From: Coriobacteriia bacterium
Lineage (GTDB): Bacteria; Actinomycetota; Coriobacteriia; Anaerosomatales; Anaerosomataceae
DNA: 64,000 bases
Assembly: GCA_030651765.1 (NCBI GenBank)
Contig: JAUSBY010000012.1
Location: 373,501-437,500, forward strand
Reading direction: 5' to 3'
Position numbers and translations under genes: made by a program. Below, one piece after another: positions 8,841-17,807 of the stretch (positions are counted from its first letter, which is position 1; each line of letters starts with the position of its first letter). The notes beneath the pieces were generated by a model that was not told the DNA's origin, did no database searches, and saw only the letters and a program-made list of their open reading frames with translations.

Positions 8841-9858
8841 ACCGCACTCCGTACACCTTCACGCGGCCCACGTCCGGGTCGGTGACGTAAAGCCGCCTGG
8901 AGCGCTCGTGCCACGCCACCCCTTCCGGGGCAAGCGGTGCGTCTGTAGAGACTGTCTCGGCAGCGATCGAGTGCGTCCGCACGCCCTCGGCGTCGCACAC
9001 TCGAACGGCGGCGCCCAACACCTCTGCGACCGCAACCCCGTCGCGCACCGCCACGACGCCGCGCGGCAGGGAGTACGCATCGGCGAACACGCCGATCTCG
9101 ACTCCGGACATCGGATCGAGCATGCGGACCTGGTTCCGATCGGACTCGGCCACCACGATCCGCTCGTCGCTCACCGCGATACCGCCGACGTGTCCGAGCG
9201 GAGGCTCCGCGGCCGCGCCGAGCGAGCGGACGAATGCGCCCTCGCCGTCGTAGACGTGGATCGCTCCGACAGCGGCATCGGCAACGTAGATCTCACCGTC
9301 ATGGTACGCGACGGCCGTCGGTCGCTCCGGCGCGGTGTCGTCATCCTGAGCGCCCACTCGGAAGAGCAGGTCCGCAGAGTCTGCGGCGGTCTGGAAGACC
9401 AGCACGCGCCCGCCCCGGGCGTCGATCACCGCAAAGCGCTCCGATCCGGCGGCGGCGACTGACGTGGGCACGGCCTTCGCCTGCCCGTCCGCGACGTCGA
9501 GCACGACCTCGCCGGTCCGCTCGCCCTTCTCGTTGAAGATAGCCACCCTGCCCGCACCGGCCTCGGCGATGTAGACGCGCGAGCCGTCGATGGCGATGCC
9601 CGAGGGCTCGGCAAGGGGCTCCTCGCCCTCTGCGGGGAAGTAGCCGACCAGCCCCACCCCGATCGAAGGATCGTCTGGAAGATCGGCGAACGGATCGGTG
9701 CCGAACGGCCAGCCGATGATACTCACCGCCACGATGGCCGCGGCCACGATCAGCACGATGACGATCGCGGCGACGAGATGGCTCGGCTCGACGTACTTAA
9801 GGCGCGCGATCAACCGCCGTTGTGCGGGAATCGGGCCCTCGGGTACCTCGTCACTCAC
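8836..9858 (-). CDS. Membrane-anchored NHL-repeat beta-propeller protein
   Basis: A 340-residue protein: short cytoplasmic tail, one membrane helix (residues about 28-50, HLVAAIVIVLIVAAAIVAVSIIGW), then NHL-type repeats of the form PxGIAIDGSRVYIAEAGAGRVAIFNEKG, repeated about six times to the C-terminus. NHL propellers are interaction scaffolds; here the propeller would face the cell exterior next to the cytochromes. The ATG at 9858 overlaps the stop of the NapC-like cytochrome gene (ATGA), implying coupled translation and perhaps a stable complex. A second NHL protein of the same design is at 12835-13959. The exact partner is not known. Confidence 0.9.
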   Translation of the reverse strand: MSDEVPEGPIPAQRRLIARLKYVEPSHLVAAIVIVLIVAAAIVAVSIIGWPFGTDPFADLPDDPSIGVGLVGYFPAEGEEPLAEPSGIAIDGSRVYIAEAGAGRVAIFNEKGERTGEVVLDVADGQAKAVPTSVAAAGSERFAVIDARGGRVLVFQTAADSADLLFRVGAQDDDTAPERPTAVAYHDGEIYVADAAVGAIHVYDGEGAFVRSLGAAAEPPLGHVGGIAVSDERIVVAESDRNQVRMLDPMSGVEIGVFADAYSLPRGVVAVRDGVAVAEVLGAAVRVCDAEGVRTHSIAAETVSTDAPLAPEGVAWHERSRRLYVTDPDVGRVKVYGVRL

Positions 9859-11084
9859 TGGCCGCTCCGAACGTGGCAGGCGGCGCAGTACGTCGGGTTA
9901 TGGCACTCGAAGCACGCCTGGGCGCCGCCGTCACGCACCGCGCCCATATGCTGCGGGATCCACAGTTGCGCCGGGTCGGCGGTCTTGTGGTGGCAGCCGT
10001 TGCAGAACTCGGTGCCGGCAGCCTCGACCGGGCGGCCCTCGCCGGCATGGCACATCGCACACGAGTCGGCTTGCTGCTTGCCCGCCTCGCCGTGACCGGT
10101 GAGGAAGCCCTCGGGGTGCGGCATCTCAACGCCGTGACAGTCGACGCAGAACGTGTCCACGATGTGGCACGTGCTGCAGTAGTCGATGGACGAGACGTCG
10201 GCCAGATGCAGCACGTGGTCGTCGCCGGAGGAGGGAGCGTAGGACCCGCCGGCCTCGGCAGTCGCTTCCTCACTCGCCCCGTGGACGACCGGCTTGCGCA
10301 CCGACTCGGCCGGACGGCCCGTGGCATGGTCGACCTCCATGTTCGCCAGCTGCGCGTGGCCCTTGGGGTAGAAGCCCTCCTCCTTGTGGTTGGCGGGCTT
10401 GAGATCGAACGAGGCGCTGTGGCACACGGCACACTCGCCGGGGGCCTTGTACTCGTCGCCGGACGGTGACTCGGCCGTGAGCGTGTGGCAGCGGAAGCAC
10501 GCGGTCATCGTCATGAAGTCGGCATGCAGGGCGGCAGGCTCGCCGGTCTCCGGGTCGACCATCGTGATCTCGAGCCCGGCCTCCGGATGGGCGACCCGGT
10601 TGTGACATGCCGTGCAGTGGACGTGCTTCTCCTCGTGGACCTCGTGGTCGATGAGGATGCCTGTGCTCGGCGTGATCAGACGGTTCTCCGAGTGGCACTG
10701 CGTGCACTGCCCGGAGCCCATGTGTGCGCCGTCGAGCGCCAGGTGGCTCACGGGGTTGAGCGGCACGTGATAGGTCTTTGTCGCGAGTTCGTACGCTCCC
10801 ACGATGCCGGCGTGGGCTTTGTGATAGAGGAACGTGACCGGGTCGGCGTTAGCCGGGAGGTGACACGAGATGCACGCGACCATGTTGTGCGACGAACCGT
10901 CGTAGGCGACCACCGGATCGAGCTGGACCGAGTGGCAGAAGCCGCCGCAGAACCAGTAGCTCGACGTGGCGCCGAGCGCGACCATCATCACCAGCAGCAC
11001 GCTGACGATGCCGACGGCCGACCAGATGAGATACCGCGGCCGACGCACCGGGTCTTTGAATCCGGCAAGGGGGTTCAGCGACAT
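9855..11084 (-). CDS. NapC/NirT-like membrane-anchored multiheme cytochrome c (12 predicted hemes)
   Basis: A 409-residue protein with an N-terminal membrane helix (YLIWSAVGIVSVLLVMMVALGAT) followed at once by a heme site, as in NapC/NrfH quinol dehydrogenases. There are 11 canonical CxxCH motifs. The first site, directly after the helix, is CGGFCH (CX3CH; DNA 10932-10949), in the position of the quinol-facing heme of NapC-type proteins. Likely role: take electrons from the menaquinol pool and pass them to the larger cytochromes; the electron direction is inferred. It lies between the 15-heme cytochrome and an NHL protein and overlaps the latter by 4 bases. Confidence 0.92.
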   Translation of the reverse strand: MSLNPLAGFKDPVRRPRYLIWSAVGIVSVLLVMMVALGATSSYWFCGGFCHSVQLDPVVAYDGSSHNMVACISCHLPANADPVTFLYHKAHAGIVGAYELATKTYHVPLNPVSHLALDGAHMGSGQCTQCHSENRLITPSTGILIDHEVHEEKHVHCTACHNRVAHPEAGLEITMVDPETGEPAALHADFMTMTACFRCHTLTAESPSGDEYKAPGECAVCHSASFDLKPANHKEEGFYPKGHAQLANMEVDHATGRPAESVRKPVVHGASEEATAEAGGSYAPSSGDDHVLHLADVSSIDYCSTCHIVDTFCVDCHGVEMPHPEGFLTGHGEAGKQQADSCAMCHAGEGRPVEAAGTEFCNGCHHKTADPAQLWIPQHMGAVRDGGAQACFECHNPTYCAACHVRSGQ

Positions 11085-11109
11085 GAAGCGGCTCCTAGCG
11101 GGTCGAGGA

Positions 11110-12588
11110 TCAGAAATCTACACCGACGATCTCGCCGGGAACAACGCCGTGGCAGATCAGGCAGTTGCCGTCGAACGGGAACTGGTAGTGCCGCAGCATG
11201 AAGTAGAACTGGCTGCCGTGCGGGTTGTGACATGAGGACGTGCACGACAGCGCACTCTTGGCGTTGACGTCGTAGAACACCGGTCTCACCGGATGCTTGT
11301 TACGGTCGTTGCCACCGGTGATGTCATCGAAGTCCACCTTGGCGTGACAGGGGAAGCACACCTCGGGCTGCGGCCCCTTGAGCAGCGGGCCCCAGTCGGA
11401 TCCGTGCGGGGTATGGCAGCGCCAGCACGGTGTCGACCGGTGCGCCGACAGGTCGTAGCTGGCCTGTATCGGCACCGAGTGACAGTCGTAGCAGATGTCG
11501 TTGCCCTCGCTGTACAGCAACCCCACGTAGTTGGTCGCGTGCGGGTCGTGGCAGCTGCTGCAGTTGAGCGAGATCGTACCGACGGGGTGGTGGCTCACCT
11601 TGAGGAAGTCGTTCTTGATCTCCCCATGACAGTCGTAGCACAGCGCCGGCTGGTTCTTGATGAGCAGCGGCAAGTAGTTGGAACCGTGCGGCTCGTGGCA
11701 ACCGGTGCAGTTGTCGTAGAGGAACGGCTGGTGCTGCACGCCCATGCGCGACAGGCGCGCCACCGATGGATGGCACGTGAAGCACAGGCTGCGCTGCGAG
11801 TCGACGAGGATCCCCCGGTAGCTCGACGCGTGCGGGTTATGGCAGTCGAGGCAGACCCGGGCAGCGAAGGACGGATGGACCTGGTCGCGCTCCATCTCCG
11901 GCCCGACCTTGTGGCACGTGACGCACAAGTCCCGCACGTCTTGCGTGAGCATCCCCGCGAAGTCCGACGCGTGCGGATTATGACAGTCGACGCAGTAGCC
12001 GTTCATGAACGGTGCGTGCGTGTACGGCTCGGCACGTAGCGGCCCCATGTTCCCGTGGCACATCCAGCACAGTTCGTTGGCGGGCATCACGAGTTCCGAC
12101 TCGGCATCCTTGATCTCGGTCGTCGTCTCGCGGACGACGCGGTCGGGGTCGACCTCGCCAGGTGCCCGCCCGTCCGGCGTGTCGAACACGTCGAGCACGA
12201 GCTTCAGCGGCAGCCACTCCACGAGCGTGCGCACACGGTTCCAGGCCATCTGAAGGCCCTCGAGTACGGTCTCGGTGCGGATCTCGCCGTGAGGTGTGTG
12301 ACACGTCGTGCACCGTTCGAGCATGAACGGCTGGTGGACTGCGGTTCTGGAGAAGTCCGGGATGAGCTCCGTGTGGCACTGAAGGCACTCGAGGTTACGC
12401 AGCACACCGCGCACGACCTCATCGTCACCGCGGCTCAGATACGTCTGGGTGATGGTCGTGATCGCGCACAGGAGCAGCAGGAGAACCAGCACGGCCGCAA
12501 AGACCCCACGGCCACGACGGTTCGTGGTCCCGGTCTCTTCGCCGCCATCGGGCCCGGCGTCTATGGCCGAAACGTCCGGTTCGCTCAA
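11110..12588 (-). CDS. Membrane-anchored doubled-CxxCH multiheme cytochrome c (15 predicted hemes)
   Basis: About 492 residues: an N-terminal membrane helix (FAAVLVLLLLLCAITTITQTY) then 14 CxxCH motifs plus one CX3CH (CTSSCH, DNA 11227-11244). Most heme sites are followed by NPHxS, TPHGS or EPHGS, the signature of the paired CxxCH repeat, and repeats are spaced about 25-50 residues apart. The start is taken as TTG at 12588 because GGGGAG lies 5 bases upstream; a GTG at 12606 is the alternative. It is the first gene of the cytochrome group on this strand and lies 25 bases before the NapC-like gene. Expected to be extracytoplasmic; no catalytic domain is visible. Confidence 0.92.
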   Translation of the reverse strand: MSEPDVSAIDAGPDGGEETGTTNRRGRGVFAAVLVLLLLLCAITTITQTYLSRGDDEVVRGVLRNLECLQCHTELIPDFSRTAVHQPFMLERCTTCHTPHGEIRTETVLEGLQMAWNRVRTLVEWLPLKLVLDVFDTPDGRAPGEVDPDRVVRETTTEIKDAESELVMPANELCWMCHGNMGPLRAEPYTHAPFMNGYCVDCHNPHASDFAGMLTQDVRDLCVTCHKVGPEMERDQVHPSFAARVCLDCHNPHASSYRGILVDSQRSLCFTCHPSVARLSRMGVQHQPFLYDNCTGCHEPHGSNYLPLLIKNQPALCYDCHGEIKNDFLKVSHHPVGTISLNCSSCHDPHATNYVGLLYSEGNDICYDCHSVPIQASYDLSAHRSTPCWRCHTPHGSDWGPLLKGPQPEVCFPCHAKVDFDDITGGNDRNKHPVRPVFYDVNAKSALSCTSSCHNPHGSQFYFMLRHYQFPFDGNCLICHGVVPGEIVGVDF

Positions 12589-12796
12589 CGGTTCTCCCCA
12601 ACACACGCAAACGGGGTACCCGCACGCTCGAACGCGGCAGGCGCCCCCTCTGCCGACAGTCTACCACGCAAGCCCGTGTCCGAGTTCCGCGATTCACAAT
12701 CACGTCGGTGCACTTCTGCGGACAGCATTTGCGATGTCCCTCGGTCACCGTGCTCGAGTGTCTTCGCCGCACTGCGTGTGCGCTCCAGGTTCATTC

Positions 12797-12802
12797 ATCA
12801 TA
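12797..12802 (-). promoter_or_regulatory. Possible -10 element for the cytochrome operon
   Basis: Minus-strand TATGAT lies in the 246-base gap between the NHL gene and the 15-heme cytochrome gene. No good -35 was seen at the right distance. The leader to the start codon would be about 200 bases and contains a single Rex-like half-site, TTGTGAA (12693-12699), without its partner. Otherwise the gap shows nothing recognisable. Confidence 0.3.
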
Positions 12803-12834
12803 ACAAAACTCCGGCGTGACCGGCACCGCCATGA

Positions 12835-13959
12835 TCAGTTCACAAGACGCACGAACTGCACCCTACCGGCGCCCTTATCGGCGATCACGACGAAGCCCCT
12901 GAGCACCTCCACGTCATTCGCGAAGTTGAGCTGCCCGGGCTGCACCCCCCGCTCGCCGTACCGGGAGATGATCTCGCCCTCGGCGGATAGCCTGACCAGG
13001 TCGAACCCGAACGCGTCGGCCACGAGGATCGAGCCGTCCGGCATGACCGTGAGTCCGCGCGGGAGTTCGATCTCACGCTCCTCCTTGTCGGTCACGCCAC
13101 CCGAGATGGTTCCGACCTGCCAGAGCACCTCGCCTTCCGACGTGAAGGCCGTGACGCGATTGTGGTTGGAGTCCGAGACATAGACCGTCGCACCGTCATC
13201 GCTCACCGCGATGCCGTTGGGCCGGTCCAGATCACCGGCACCGGTGCCGGGTTTGCCCCACTGAGCGACGAACTCGCCCTGGCGATCGAAGACGATGATC
13301 TGATACGAGTCGGTCACGTAGACCCGTTCTCCGCTCACCGCGACATCGGTGGCGGCGATCCCGAGCCCGCCGGCTCCGGAGCCACCTCGGCCTGTCACCG
13401 CAAGCGGGTCCGGAAAGCGCAGAAGCGGCGCGCCGTCGGGATCGAACACCTCGACCGAATCGTTGTAGAGGCTCGCCACGTAGACGTTACCGTCCTCGTC
13501 GGTGTCGATGCCGACGGGATAGTTGAGCGATCCCGGCGCGTAGGTCGAGACCGCTCCGGCAGCGGGCTTGGCCACCCCGAACGAACCGAACTCGAACTGG
13601 AAACGCCCCTGGGAGTCGAAGACGCACACGCGGCTGTTGCCCGCGTCGGTCACGTAGATCCGGTTGCCCTCGCCAACGGCAACGCCCATCGGCCGATCGA
13701 ACAGCGGCCGTTCACCTTCGGCGGGGCCATGGACCTGCCAGACGGGCTGGATTCCCTGCTTCGCGGGTACGTCGGTCAGAACCTCCGGCCTGCCGAGGAA
13801 CCACAGCAGGTACACGACGAGCCCGATGAGGATCAGCGTCAGCGCGATCGCAAGCAGCATGAACGCGCGCCGCGGCGTGAGGTTGAAGCCGCGGCGGGGC
13901 GGCAGCACGTCTGACTCGGGAGTCGGCTCGAAAGCCTCCGGTGCATGGTTGTCGGACAC
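12835..13959 (-). CDS. Membrane-anchored NHL-repeat beta-propeller protein
   Basis: A 374-residue protein with one membrane helix (residues about 31-54, RAFMLLAIALTLILIGLVVYLLWFL) followed by an extracytoplasmic NHL propeller. Repeats such as DRPMGVAVGEGNRIYVTDAGNS and NYPVGIDTDEDGNVYVASLYN recur about six times. The start is a GTG at 13959, 4 bases after the TPR gene's stop and preceded by AAGGGTAGGAG; the reading frame stays open far upstream, but that part is out of frame with the TPR gene and has no NHL character. Together with the TPR gene it forms the tail of the operon that also carries rex. Partner unknown; an anchoring role for surface cytochromes is inference. Confidence 0.88.
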   Translation of the reverse strand: MSDNHAPEAFEPTPESDVLPPRRGFNLTPRRAFMLLAIALTLILIGLVVYLLWFLGRPEVLTDVPAKQGIQPVWQVHGPAEGERPLFDRPMGVAVGEGNRIYVTDAGNSRVCVFDSQGRFQFEFGSFGVAKPAAGAVSTYAPGSLNYPVGIDTDEDGNVYVASLYNDSVEVFDPDGAPLLRFPDPLAVTGRGGSGAGGLGIAATDVAVSGERVYVTDSYQIIVFDRQGEFVAQWGKPGTGAGDLDRPNGIAVSDDGATVYVSDSNHNRVTAFTSEGEVLWQVGTISGGVTDKEEREIELPRGLTVMPDGSILVADAFGFDLVRLSAEGEIISRYGERGVQPGQLNFANDVEVLRGFVVIADKGAGRVQFVRLVN

Positions 13960-13963
13960 GCTC

Positions 13964-14692
13964 CTACCCTTCCTGGCCGAGTCGGCGGAGGCCTTCCTGG
14001 GCCTCGGCGTAGTCTGGTGCGTAGACGAGCGCCCCGCGATAGTACTCGATGGCCTGCGACACGAGTCCAAGCTGCTCGCACGAGTAGCCCGCCAGGTACT
14101 GCAGGTCGGCGAAGTGCGGCCGGGCTTCGATGACCGGCTCGAGTGCTGTGAGCGCGGACTTGAACTGCTGCTTTCCGACGTAGTACTCGCCGAGCGCCTT
14201 GGCGGCAAGCGCATGATCCGGCGCGACCTCGAGTACGTCCCAGAAGGCGACCTCGGCATCTTTGGTGCGTCCGAGTTCGCCCAACACGACGCCGGTGTTG
14301 TACAGCGCACCGGTATTGCCCTGATCGGCCGCCAGCACCGCCTCGTAGGCCTTGAGGGCGTCCTCGTAGTCACCGCGCTGCTGGTAGGCGTAACCAAGAC
14401 CGAGCATGCTCTCGGGATCGTTCGGATCGGAGTCCAGAGTTCGCTGCCACTCGGCGACAGCCACGTCGGTTGGCGACACGACGGCATCCGAGCCCACGAT
14501 CACGCCGCGGATCACGTAGCCGCCAAGCACGGCCACGACGAGTAGCAGAAGCAGGACCGTCAGCGCGAGCCAGCCAGGGATGAGGTCCTGCGTGATCTGC
14601 TCCGCCTGCGAGGGTGTGGGCTGCGAAGCGCCGCCGCGGTCGGCGGACTCGACCTCATCGGGGTCGGGGGCGATGTCGTTGGTGTGCTGCAC
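13964..14692 (-). CDS. Membrane-anchored TPR protein
   Basis: About 242 residues: an acidic N-terminal tail, one membrane helix (LALTVLLLLLVVAVLGGYVI), then about four tetratricopeptide repeats (SMLGLGYAYQQRGDYEDALKAYEAVL, ALYNTGVVLGELGRTKDAEVAF and so on) to the C-terminus. TPR domains assemble protein complexes, and the NHL gene follows after 4 bases. The start is uncertain: GTG at 14692 has GGAG just upstream, whereas ATG at 14710 has no SD. It lies 35 bases downstream of rex. Confidence 0.85.
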   Translation of the reverse strand: MQHTNDIAPDPDEVESADRGGASQPTPSQAEQITQDLIPGWLALTVLLLLLVVAVLGGYVIRGVIVGSDAVVSPTDVAVAEWQRTLDSDPNDPESMLGLGYAYQQRGDYEDALKAYEAVLAADQGNTGALYNTGVVLGELGRTKDAEVAFWDVLEVAPDHALAAKALGEYYVGKQQFKSALTALEPVIEARPHFADLQYLAGYSCEQLGLVSQAIEYYRGALVYAPDYAEAQEGLRRLGQEG

Positions 14693-14727
14693 GACACTCC
14701 GTTTCCTCATGTGCGATGTGACGGTCT

Positions 14728-15372
14728 CTACAGCGGCTTCTGTGCCAGGTAGAACGAGAGGATCTGCAGCTCTGTAGACAGGCATGTCTGCCGCACTGCC
14801 ACCTGTTCGGGGACGGACAGACGCACGGGAGCGAGGTTGAGGATGGCCCTGACCCCGGCCTTCACCACGCGATCGGCAAGCGCCTGGGTGACCGGCGCCG
14901 GCGTCGCCATGATGACGACCTCCGCGTGTGACTCGACAAGCACGTCCTCGAGGTCGTCGACCGAACTCACCACGATCGGGCCCGAAAGTGACTGGACTTC
15001 GGTGCCGATCTTGGCCGGGTCGCTATCGATGACCGCGACGATCTCGAAGCCGCGCTCGGCAAACCCGCTGTAGCCGAGCAAAGCACCGCCGAACCGGCCG
15101 AAGCCGATGATCGCGGCACGCCGCCGCTCGGCGATGCCGAGCACGCCGGATATGTGGGTGATGAGGCTCTCGACGTCGTAGCCGATGCCTCGCGTGCCCA
15201 GCTCTCCGAGGTAGGACAGATCCTTGCGCACCTGCGCGGCGTTGGTGCCGCACATCTCGGCCATCTCGACCGAGTTGACCAGCGGCATCCGCTGGGCCTG
15301 CGCCTCAAGCAGACACCGCAGGTACAGCGGCAGACGCTGGATCGTGGTCTGGGGTACGATCGCGCGTTCCAT
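14728..15372 (-). CDS. rex: Redox-sensing transcriptional repressor Rex
   Basis: A 214-residue protein of standard Rex length. The N-terminal winged helix (about residues 11-66) includes NSVEMAEMCGTNAAQVRKDLSYLGELGTRGIGYDV. The Rossmann domain has an intact GFGRFGGALLGY loop (residues 90-101), an acidic VIDSD strand end near residue 116 and the family C-terminal stretch ILNLAPVRL. Rex represses fermentation and respiration genes when NADH/NAD+ is low and lets go when NADH binds. The start at 15372 is fixed by GGGAGG 5 bases upstream. Unusually, it lies inside a tight same-strand run between a glycan ligase and the TPR/NHL genes, so it may be transcribed with them. Confidence 0.95.
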   Translation of the reverse strand: MERAIVPQTTIQRLPLYLRCLLEAQAQRMPLVNSVEMAEMCGTNAAQVRKDLSYLGELGTRGIGYDVESLITHISGVLGIAERRRAAIIGFGRFGGALLGYSGFAERGFEIVAVIDSDPAKIGTEVQSLSGPIVVSSVDDLEDVLVESHAEVVIMATPAPVTQALADRVVKAGVRAILNLAPVRLSVPEQVAVRQTCLSTELQILSFYLAQKPL

Positions 15373-15388
15373 CGAACCTCCCGATCGA

Positions 15389-17797
15389 TTACGGGGCGGA
15401 TGTGGCCGCCGAGGTCTCCTCGGCATCCATCTCTGCCAGGCTGGCGAAGGCGTCGGCGTTGTCCGGCGAACGCCTGAGTACGTGTTCGAATGCGGCGCGT
15501 GCATCATCGGGCCGGCCGACTCTGCGATAGGTCTCGCCGAGCATGAGCCATGCACCCGTGTAGCGGCTGTCGAGGCCCGTGGCGAACTCGAGCTCGGTGA
15601 CGGCCTCCTCGATGCTGCCGGTGTTCATCAACGCGATGGCAAGCTGGACCCGGACGGCGGGACCGTACTCTTCGACGAGCACGCCGAGACGTGCCACCTC
15701 GATCGCCCGCTCGTAGTACGCGGGGTCGATGTACGTGCCCGCCTGGTTGTAGAGGTTCGAGAAGAAGACGTAGGTGTCGTACTCGTTCGGCACGTAGACG
15801 ATCGTGTCGCGGAATGCGGCCTCCGCGTTTGCCAGGTAGGCCTCGGCGGTACCGCGCATCGCCTCGTCGCCGGTAGACGCGTACTGAGAGGCCGCTGCCT
15901 CGAACATCTTCTGCCAAGCCGCGCCACGCTCGAGACGATACATCTCGTTGTACGGGTTGAGCTCGATGGCCCGCTCGATCTCGGCGACCGACGCGGCGCC
16001 GCTTGTGAGTACGCGACCGGAAAGGTAGTGGTGATCGGCGATGACGTACCGGACGTTGAGCACGACGCCGACGACGAGCAGGACGCCGACCACCGGTATC
16101 GCTATCGCCTTCCACGATGGTGCAGCAAACTGCCGGGAATGCGCCCCGGGGCTGAGCAGGACACCCATGGCCAGCCACATGATCACCGTGGAGCCGGTGA
16201 CCGAAAGCCCGAAGAACAGATGCACGACGTAGCCGGCGACGGCGGCCCAGAAGCCGGCGAGCAACAGCCGTTCGGTGCCCTTACCCCGTGCGAACACGTC
16301 GCGCGCCGACGAGGCCAGCGCGTATGCGATCAGGCCGTAGACGAGCAACAGCCCGGGAATGCCGATCCCACTCGCGAGCTGGAGCGGGTAGTTGTGCACG
16401 TTGTCGGCCACCGACAGATACCCGGCCGTCTCGACGTACTCGGCGGGCTTGAACATCGGGAAGAGCAGCCGGAAGGTATCCGCGCCCCAGCCGAAGATCG
16501 GGCGCTCGGCGATCGCCGCACGGGCGGCCTCCCAGATCTGGAAACGGGTGAGCGCACTGCCCTGATCGAACTGGAAGATCGAGACCACGCGCGTCACGAC
16601 GTTGCGGACGGCATCGGGCTGAAGTGAGCTCGCGATGACCGCGACCGCTCCGACCGCGCCCGCCGCGCCCATGAACGCCTTGTCGATGACGGTGAGCCGC
16701 ATCCCGGTGCCCGAACGAGCACGCAGGTACGCGACGACGAGCAGCACAAGCGAGACGGTCGCGCCGATCCAGGCGCCACGCACGTACGACGTGATGCCCA
16801 CGAACACGTTGAACACCGTGAACACCCAGTAGATACCGCGCCAGAGCTTGTGGTTTTCCGTGAATGCGAGGGCGATCGCTATCGCCCACGGGAAGATGAG
16901 GTAGCCGCCGAGCAGGTCGGGATTGCCGAACGTGGCGAACGCCCGGTTCGTCTCGAACGGCAGATTGCCCCACTGCACGGGATCGATCGAGACGGCGGCC
17001 AGGCCGCGCTGCACCGCGATGTCGATGTTGCCGTCGAGGCCGAGGTAGAACACCAGTCCGCCGAGAAACGCGATCGCGGCGCCGATGAACAGCGCACGAC
17101 GTGTCTCGGGGTCTCCCCCGGCACGCGTGAAGGCGAGCGCGAGCAGACCGCCCGCCACACCGAGGGCGCCGACCAGGGAGAGCGGCAGGAGCACGCGCGC
17201 GGCGCCGAGACTCACGGTGCCGATCACCTGGATGGCGCCGTAGGCAGCCACGAGGAACCCGCCGATGGCGAGCGAACGCGCGAGCGAGCGGATGCGCGAC
17301 GGCTTGTCGGCGTACTGGAGCGCCACGAAGAACGTCACGGCGTAGGTGATGAAGGAGATGAGTCCCTCGAAGCGCCGGTACTTGCCGAAGATGGCAGTGG
17401 GCGGATGCACGGAGAGCACCGAGGTGAGCACCAGCCACGCGAGGACCGCGAGGACGACCCATTCGACGCGGGTGAAACGGATCTTGCCGCCCCGCACGAA
17501 CATGCCGATCGCCCAGGAGCTGAGCGCGATGAGCATGAGCCCGCGCTGGACGAACACCTTGGCGATGTCGAACTGATCGAACGTGAGCGGGATCCCGCCC
17601 GGGCTAAGCGGCCCGAAGTTGGACATCGCGATCGGGACGAGGATCACGAGGATGTGCAGACACGTCCACGCGATGCGGTCCCAGACATCCATCGGCGGCC
17701 CCGCGGAAGCGGAGGCGCCCGGCGCTTGTTTGTCGGCGTACTTCGCTGTCGACCCATGGGCCGACTTGAAAGCAGCGCCTTTCTTCTTGTTGGCCAC
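15389..17797 (-). CDS. O-antigen ligase/polymerase-like membrane protein with C-terminal TPR domain
   Basis: About 802 residues: roughly 12-14 membrane segments over residues 30-580 including the Wzy_C region (RFQIWEAARAAIAERPIFGWGADTFRLLFP), then a soluble C-terminal part with TPR-like helices (VAEIERAIELNPYNEMYRLERGAAW, YTGAWLMLGETYRRVGRPDDARAAFEHVL). Proteins of this build join or polymerise lipid-linked glycans at the outer membrane face, or act in protein glycosylation. The start is taken as GTG at 17797, with AGGAG 7 bases upstream. It lies 10 bases after the sugar transferase gene and 16 bases before rex. Substrate unknown. Confidence 0.87.
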   Translation of the reverse strand: MANKKKGAAFKSAHGSTAKYADKQAPGASASAGPPMDVWDRIAWTCLHILVILVPIAMSNFGPLSPGGIPLTFDQFDIAKVFVQRGLMLIALSSWAIGMFVRGGKIRFTRVEWVVLAVLAWLVLTSVLSVHPPTAIFGKYRRFEGLISFITYAVTFFVALQYADKPSRIRSLARSLAIGGFLVAAYGAIQVIGTVSLGAARVLLPLSLVGALGVAGGLLALAFTRAGGDPETRRALFIGAAIAFLGGLVFYLGLDGNIDIAVQRGLAAVSIDPVQWGNLPFETNRAFATFGNPDLLGGYLIFPWAIAIALAFTENHKLWRGIYWVFTVFNVFVGITSYVRGAWIGATVSLVLLVVAYLRARSGTGMRLTVIDKAFMGAAGAVGAVAVIASSLQPDAVRNVVTRVVSIFQFDQGSALTRFQIWEAARAAIAERPIFGWGADTFRLLFPMFKPAEYVETAGYLSVADNVHNYPLQLASGIGIPGLLLVYGLIAYALASSARDVFARGKGTERLLLAGFWAAVAGYVVHLFFGLSVTGSTVIMWLAMGVLLSPGAHSRQFAAPSWKAIAIPVVGVLLVVGVVLNVRYVIADHHYLSGRVLTSGAASVAEIERAIELNPYNEMYRLERGAAWQKMFEAAASQYASTGDEAMRGTAEAYLANAEAAFRDTIVYVPNEYDTYVFFSNLYNQAGTYIDPAYYERAIEVARLGVLVEEYGPAVRVQLAIALMNTGSIEEAVTELEFATGLDSRYTGAWLMLGETYRRVGRPDDARAAFEHVLRRSPDNADAFASLAEMDAEETSAATSAP

Positions 17798-17807
17798 GCG
17801 CACGCTC

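Noticed and set aside
12693-12699. TTGTGAA Rex half-site upstream of the 15-heme cytochrome gene
   Set aside because: The second arm of the Rex operator is absent, and a 7-base match is expected by chance in a window this size.
13960-14487. Upstream extension of the NHL gene in the same frame
   Set aside because: The 176 residues are rich in Ser, Arg and Pro, run antisense-like to no domain and overlap the TPR gene in another frame; the GTG at 13959 fits the operon spacing.
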